Positions 57,297 through 64,000 of a DNA stretch of 64,000 nt are shown here, one piece after another. The stretch comes from Nannocystis punicea (lineage in GTDB: Bacteria > Myxococcota_A > Polyangia > Nannocystales > Nannocystaceae): the NCBI RefSeq assembly GCF_026965555.1, contig NZ_CP114040.1:4960001-5024000 (forward strand), in the 5' to 3' direction. The position numbers and the translations under genes were made by a program. The notes under the pieces were generated by a model. The model ran no database searches. It worked only from the letters and a program-made list of their open reading frames with translations, and was not told where the DNA came from. How positions within the stretch are numbered: position 1 is the stretch's first letter; each line of letters starts with the position of its first letter.

Positions 57297-58217
57297 ATGT
57301 CGCTGACAGAGGCGCTGCGAGACAGGATCCAGGGGCTCATCGCTGCCGACGGGGTGGTGCTGTTCATGAAGGGGACCCGGTTCCGCCCGGCGTGCGGCTT
57401 CTCGGCCGGCGTGGTCGAGGTGCTCGACTCGCTGCTGCCGCGCTGGACCAGCGTCGATGTGCTGGCCGACGCGGAGCTGCGCGAGGGGATCAAGGAGTTC
57501 TCGGCCTGGCCGACGATCCCGCAGCTGTACGTCCGCGGCGAGTTCGTCGGCGGGGCCGACATCGTCCGCGAGATGCACGCGTCGGGCGAGCTGGCGACGC
57601 TGCTCGGGGCGCAGGAGGTGAGGCCGCCGCAGGTCCACGTCAGCCAACGCGCAGCCGCGGTGTTGCGCGAGGTCACCGCCGAGGCGGGCCCGGGCGAGAC
57701 GATCCGCGTGCGCATCAGCCCGCGCTTCGAGCACGATCTGGCGGTCGAGGGTCGCGAGGCCGGCGACCTCGAGATCACCGTCGAGGGCGTCACGCTCGTG
57801 TTCGATCGCATGAGCGCGGCCCGGGCCGACGGCCTCCGCATCGACTTCGTCGAGCGCGACGGCGAGGCGGGCTTCGCCATCGACAACCCCAACGCGCCGG
57901 CGCAGGTCCGCCCGATCACGGCGCGCGAGCTGCAGGGCAAGCTCGCGCAAGGGGCGGTGCGGCTGTTCGACGTGCGCACGCCGCAGGAGCAGGCCATCGC
58001 GGCGATCGCCGGGGCGCGCCTGCTCGACGAGGCGGCGCGCGCGGAGATCCTGGAGCTCGATCGCGGGACGCCGCTGGTGTTCCACTGCCACCACGGGATG
58101 CGCTCGCAGCAGGCGGCCGAGTTCTTCGTCGGCCAGGGCTTCCGCGAGGTCTACAACCTCCGCGGCGGGATCGACGCCTGGTCGCGCGAGGTCGACTCCG
58201 GGGTGCCGCGCTACTGA
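57297..58217 (+). CDS. Three-domain fusion: monothiol glutaredoxin, A-type Fe-S-like domain, rhodanese
   Basis: A 306-aa protein. Residues 1-105 are a Grx4-type monothiol glutaredoxin: VLFMKGTRFRPACGFSAGVV with the CGFS site, then FSAWPTIPQLYVRGEFVGGADIV. Residues 110-195 resemble the IscA/HesB A-type carrier fold (VHVSQRAAAVLREV, IRVRISP, then FVERDGEAGFAIDNPNAP), but the usual Cys ligands are absent. Residues 200-306 are a rhodanese: VRLFDVRTPQEQAIA and VFHCHHGMRSQQAA with the catalytic Cys. The combination suggests a single protein handling sulfur transfer and Fe-S cluster delivery. It stands alone without an isc/suf operon. Confidence 0.93.
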   Translation: MSLTEALRDRIQGLIAADGVVLFMKGTRFRPACGFSAGVVEVLDSLLPRWTSVDVLADAELREGIKEFSAWPTIPQLYVRGEFVGGADIVREMHASGELATLLGAQEVRPPQVHVSQRAAAVLREVTAEAGPGETIRVRISPRFEHDLAVEGREAGDLEITVEGVTLVFDRMSAARADGLRIDFVERDGEAGFAIDNPNAPAQVRPITARELQGKLAQGAVRLFDVRTPQEQAIAAIAGARLLDEAARAEILELDRGTPLVFHCHHGMRSQQAAEFFVGQGFREVYNLRGGIDAWSREVDSGVPRY

Positions 58218-58294
58218 GGTCGGGCGAGGAAGGGCCGCCAGCGTTGCGCTTGACCGGTCCGGATCGGTAAACTAGCGTCCTCGGCATCCGCGCC

Positions 58295-58726
58295 ATGTCC
58301 TTCGCTTCTCCTATCGTTCGCTCGTTGTCGCGCCCTGTCCTCGGGGTCATGTCGCTCCTGCTCGCGGTCGGCCTCGGCGGCTGCGCCAGCCCGTGCGAGC
58401 GCCTCGCCAAGGGGGTGTGCGCGGGCGGCGACGCCGACTACTGCGCGGCGGTCGATGCCTGGCTCGCCACCCGTTTGATCGACCCCGCGACGAAGGAGCC
58501 GCTGGTCGGCGAGGCCCGCGACCAGATGTGCGGGGCCATCTACGACAACGTCGAGATGTTCTACGCCTACCAGTTCAAGGCCAAGCAGAAGATCCTCGGC
58601 GAGCCCGACTTCATCCTGGCGTCGCAGAAGAAGGCGCAGGAGGAGGCCGAGGCCTACGAGGAGGCGTCGAAGAAGATCAAGCAGGACGACGAGGAGTCGC
58701 CTGGCGGCGCGAACATGTCCGATTGA
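58295..58726 (+). CDS. Small lipoprotein, unknown function
   Basis: A 143-aa protein. The start is the ATG at 58295, and a later Met (MSLLLAVGLGGC) is possible. The lipobox GLGGC is clear. The mature region has a Cys-rich beginning (CASPCERLAKGVCAGGDADYC) and ends in a charged helix (KKAQEEAEAYEEASKKIKQDDEE). The last codons (NMSD) are encoded by part of a palindrome word (ACATGTCC). It is convergent with the DUF1285 gene. Confidence 0.65.
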   Translation: MSFASPIVRSLSRPVLGVMSLLLAVGLGGCASPCERLAKGVCAGGDADYCAAVDAWLATRLIDPATKEPLVGEARDQMCGAIYDNVEMFYAYQFKAKQKILGEPDFILASQKKAQEEAEAYEEASKKIKQDDEESPGGANMSD

Positions 58727-58729
58727 GCA

Positions 58730-58830
58730 GGCCCCATCGGGCAGGTGCGAAGGGACAGGTCCGCGAGGACAGGTCGCGGCCGCGGCCGCGGCGGTGAAGG
58801 GCGCGGCTGTTCGTGAGGACAGGTTGTCGG
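58730..58830. repeat. Cluster of degenerate palindromes in a convergent spacer
   Basis: GCAGGCCCCATCGGGCAGGT, AAGGGACAGGTCCGCG, AGGACAGGTCGCGG and GTGAGGACAGGTTG occur in succession between 58733 and 58830. The GGACAGGT arm is intact in each while the partner arm is often lost. Confidence 0.7.
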
Positions 58831-58888
58831 GGCCGCGGCGGCGGGCCGCTCGAAGGGGTCGATGCGGCCGGCGGCGCGATCGGACGGG

Positions 58889-59380
58889 TCACGCGCTCGG
58901 CGGGTGCGCGGGCACGGGCAGGCGGCGATCGCCGAGCCGCAGGGCGACGGGGTCGCCGTCGTCGAGCCAGGGGGCGAGGTCGGCGAGGGCGGTGTTGGTG
59001 AAGCGGACGCTGAGGGCGCGGCCGCTGTGCTGGGCGGGGACGGTGCAGCGCAGGCCCTGGCCGGGCTCCTCCCACAGGGTGTCGGGGTCGAGCGGGAGGT
59101 CGCGGCCGTCGTCGAGGTGGAGCCGCGGGGTGCCGTCGCCGGTGCGGGTGACCCGGAGGACGCGCAGGAGGCAGTCCTCGACCTGGAGGTAGCACCACTG
59201 CTCGCCCACCCGCAGGCTGGGCTCGCCGGCGGGGGTGCAGTCGAGGCCGCGGAGGAACAGCGCGCGCACGCCCGGGTGGGTGACGGGGTCGTCCTCGAAG
59301 AAGAACTGACCGCGTCGGTCGAGCCGCAGGGGGACCTGGCGCCTGAGCCGCTCGAGGGTTTCCGGGTCGAGGGTGGTCAT
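58889..59380 (-). CDS. DUF1285-like protein
   Basis: A 163-aa protein from the ATG at 59380 (MTTLDPETLERL). LRLDRRGQFFFEDDPVTHPGVRALFLRGLDC, then PSLRVGEQWCYLQVEDCLLRVLRV, matches the layout of DUF1285 proteins (a helix-plus-beta fold, with a turn containing E/D-x-x-x-V-x-H at the start). The function of that family is unknown. It has no signal peptide. The start separates it from the divergent ABC-F gene by 67 bp. Confidence 0.68.
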   Translation of the reverse strand: MTTLDPETLERLRRQVPLRLDRRGQFFFEDDPVTHPGVRALFLRGLDCTPAGEPSLRVGEQWCYLQVEDCLLRVLRVTRTGDGTPRLHLDDGRDLPLDPDTLWEEPGQGLRCTVPAQHSGRALSVRFTNTALADLAPWLDDGDPVALRLGDRRLPVPAHPPSA

Positions 59381-59447
59381 CGCGTCGTGAGTGTACGCGC
59401 ACCACGGCCGCGTGCACGCCCCCGGAGTTCGGCGATAACCCGCGGCC

Positions 59448-61499
<2,052 letters not shown>

Positions 61500-61669
61500 G
61501 CTCGCACGCGTCGGGGCCTCTCTGACAATGCAATGGCAGGCTCCAGTTCCGCCTACTTCGTTCTGCGAGGAATGCACAGTGGACGCTGTCGCAAGTTGAG
61601 CGGACGATCACGATAACGCCGCACATGCGCTCCGGCGCCGCGTTCGCGGCGTAACGCTGAGCACGCTGC

Positions 61670-61697
61670 TATATTGCGTCGATGCCGAAGCGGGAGG
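61670..61697 (+). promoter_or_regulatory. -10 box and ribosome site of the ADYC gene
   Basis: TATATT at 61670-61675 is the best -10 box near this gene, and no convincing -35 was found. GGGAGGTG at about 61691-61698 lies just before the ATG at 61703 and decides that start over the ATG at 61682, which would fall about at the transcription start. Confidence 0.5.
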
Positions 61698-61702
61698 TGT
61701 CG

Positions 61703-62674
61703 ATGTCGAAGCGAATGACGTGGCTGACCGGGGTTGCGGCGAGTTGGACGATGGGCGCCGGCTGCGACGTGCCGCAGGCGGGCGAGTGCGGCTGCAGCGA
61801 CGAGGCGGTGAGCGTGCGCGAGACCCAGCTGAACGGGACGCGGCTGAACGGGACGCGGCTGAACGGGACACGGCTGAACGGGACGCGGCTGAACGGGACG
61901 CGGCTCAACGGGCCCGACGGGTCCGCCGACTACATCGAGATCGAGAAGATCAAGCTCCGCAAGGAGTCGTACAACATCGCCTCGAGCTGGCTCGTGGGCA
62001 GCAACCTGCACGTCAAGACGACGTCCAACGAGGTGTTCTCGGGGACCCAGCTCGACTCGACGAAGATCAAGTTCGACCTGCTCGAGGACCACTCGTCGCG
62101 GAAGAAGACGGTCAAGGTCCTCGACGTCGAGCCGCTGTCGCCGAGCTCCGACGTCCTGCTCTACGATCTTTCGCTCAAGGTCGACGACAACGAGTGGGTG
62201 CCGCTGTGCGTCGACAACGCCGGGGAGCCGACGCAGGCGATCCTGTTGGGGGATGTGTGGGACGCGTCCACCGGCGACCGCCTGACTCCCACTGCCGACG
62301 GTCTGACGTTCGCCTGCCGCGACGCGGCGCTCGCGAAGTGCGTCGAGTGGGGCTATAAGCCGTGGGATCCGCAGCTGCGCGACCACCATCAGGCGTGCAC
62401 GCGGCTGGTCCGCGCCGACTATTGCGGCGACGGTGTGTCGCACACGGCGCCCGGGACGTTGGTCCACGTGCTCGATCAGGTCGGCGTTCAGACCGTCGAT
62501 CCGGAGCGTCAATTCGTGGTCGAGGCCGAGTGGGGCCCCGACGGCGCGGTGTGCCTGAACGGTGCCAACACGCGGCTCGGGGGGCAGCAGATCGGGTGCA
62601 GCATCCCCGCGTGCGGCGCCGACTTCGCGTCCGGCGGCCTGATCCAGAGCGGCAAGATCGTGGTAGGTCCCTAG
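61703..62674 (+). CDS. ADYC-domain lipoprotein with LNGTR pentapeptide repeats
   Basis: A 323-aa protein. The signal ends WTMGAGCDV, a lipobox-like GAGC. Residues about 45-70 are five or six copies of NGTRL, encoded by a 15-bp tandem repeat (near 61830-61915), which form a short pentapeptide-type coil. The C-terminal domain contains CVEWGYKPWD, LVRADYCGDGVSHT and VVEAEWGPDGAVCLNGANTR, the ADYC-domain pattern described from myxobacterial secreted proteins. The function is unknown; surface display is likely. The repeat number should vary between strains. It is 8 bp before the kinase gene. Confidence 0.9.
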   Translation: MSKRMTWLTGVAASWTMGAGCDVPQAGECGCSDEAVSVRETQLNGTRLNGTRLNGTRLNGTRLNGTRLNGPDGSADYIEIEKIKLRKESYNIASSWLVGSNLHVKTTSNEVFSGTQLDSTKIKFDLLEDHSSRKKTVKVLDVEPLSPSSDVLLYDLSLKVDDNEWVPLCVDNAGEPTQAILLGDVWDASTGDRLTPTADGLTFACRDAALAKCVEWGYKPWDPQLRDHHQACTRLVRADYCGDGVSHTAPGTLVHVLDQVGVQTVDPERQFVVEAEWGPDGAVCLNGANTRLGGQQIGCSIPACGADFASGGLIQSGKIVVGP

Positions 62675-62682
62675 ATGGTCGG

Positions 62683-64000
<1,318 letters not shown>

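Overview
The window is high-GC (roughly 70% or more by eye) and reads as chromosomal DNA of a myxobacterium, most likely of the Nannocystis/Nannocystaceae type. The signs are a MYXO-CTERM sorting tail (48033-49403), an ADYC-domain lipoprotein with pentapeptide repeats (61703-62674), many Ser/Thr/Gly-rich lipoproteins, three eukaryote-like Ser/Thr kinases, an FHA protein with an AgmX/PglI-type C-terminus, and GC-skewed codon use that opens long false frames on the opposite strand. No phage, plasmid, IS, CRISPR or tRNA gene was found. The genus assignment is inference.

Layout. 1-9.5 kb: small lipoproteins, a lipocalin-like DUF7064/7065-type protein, a TPR lipoprotein, an arginase-family enzyme, a GlxA-type AraC regulator and a FadL-type porin. 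9.6-15 kb: a frameshifted MFS transporter, a radical SAM/SPASM protein coupled to a membrane protein, and purT. 15-21.5 kb: a 1228-aa kinase-ATPase-TPR protein, a dipeptide epimerase and a kinase with a cyclic-nucleotide domain. 21.7-28 kb: a tight six-gene operon combining STAS-like and HATPase-like switch proteins, a PP2C/SpoIIE phosphatase, a STAS-like/methyltransferase fusion and a class III nucleotide cyclase; the cNMP-binding kinase lies convergently next to it. 28-46 kb: FHA/AgmX protein, APC permease, M4 metalloprotease, a probable new ncRNA, lytic transglycosylase, GT-C-like membrane protein, metG, an HTH regulator and a helical-backbone metal receptor. 46-64 kb: a repeat-rich intergenic region, MYXO-CTERM protein, two ABC-F ATPases, an RRM protein, GNAT, apaG, a glutaredoxin/A-type/rhodanese fusion, the ADYC protein and a kinase running off the end.

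The most unusual content is non-coding. A short palindrome, TGTCC-N4-GGACA (extended form CATGTCC-N4-GGACATG or CCTGTCC-N4-GGACAGG), occurs dozens of times. It is present in every one of the ten convergent intergenic regions, in almost none of the divergent ones, and sits in-frame inside several genes, often in linkers. At four places (1670-1972, 30353-31020, about 43860-44021, 53858-54492) the DNA just past a stop codon is a decaying tandem array of copies of that same gene's 3' end, in three cases together with the palindrome. I call these gene-tail echo arrays. A second repeat family of about 270 bp (6897-7161, 47030-47283, 47330-47600) folds into long hairpins whose arms differ by compensatory base pairs and ends in a terminator-like hairpin. 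A separate 200-nt structured RNA with its own promoter and terminator is predicted at 35570-35769 on the minus strand.

Limits: all calls come from reading the sequence. Family names rest on recognised motifs, and no database search or folding program was run.
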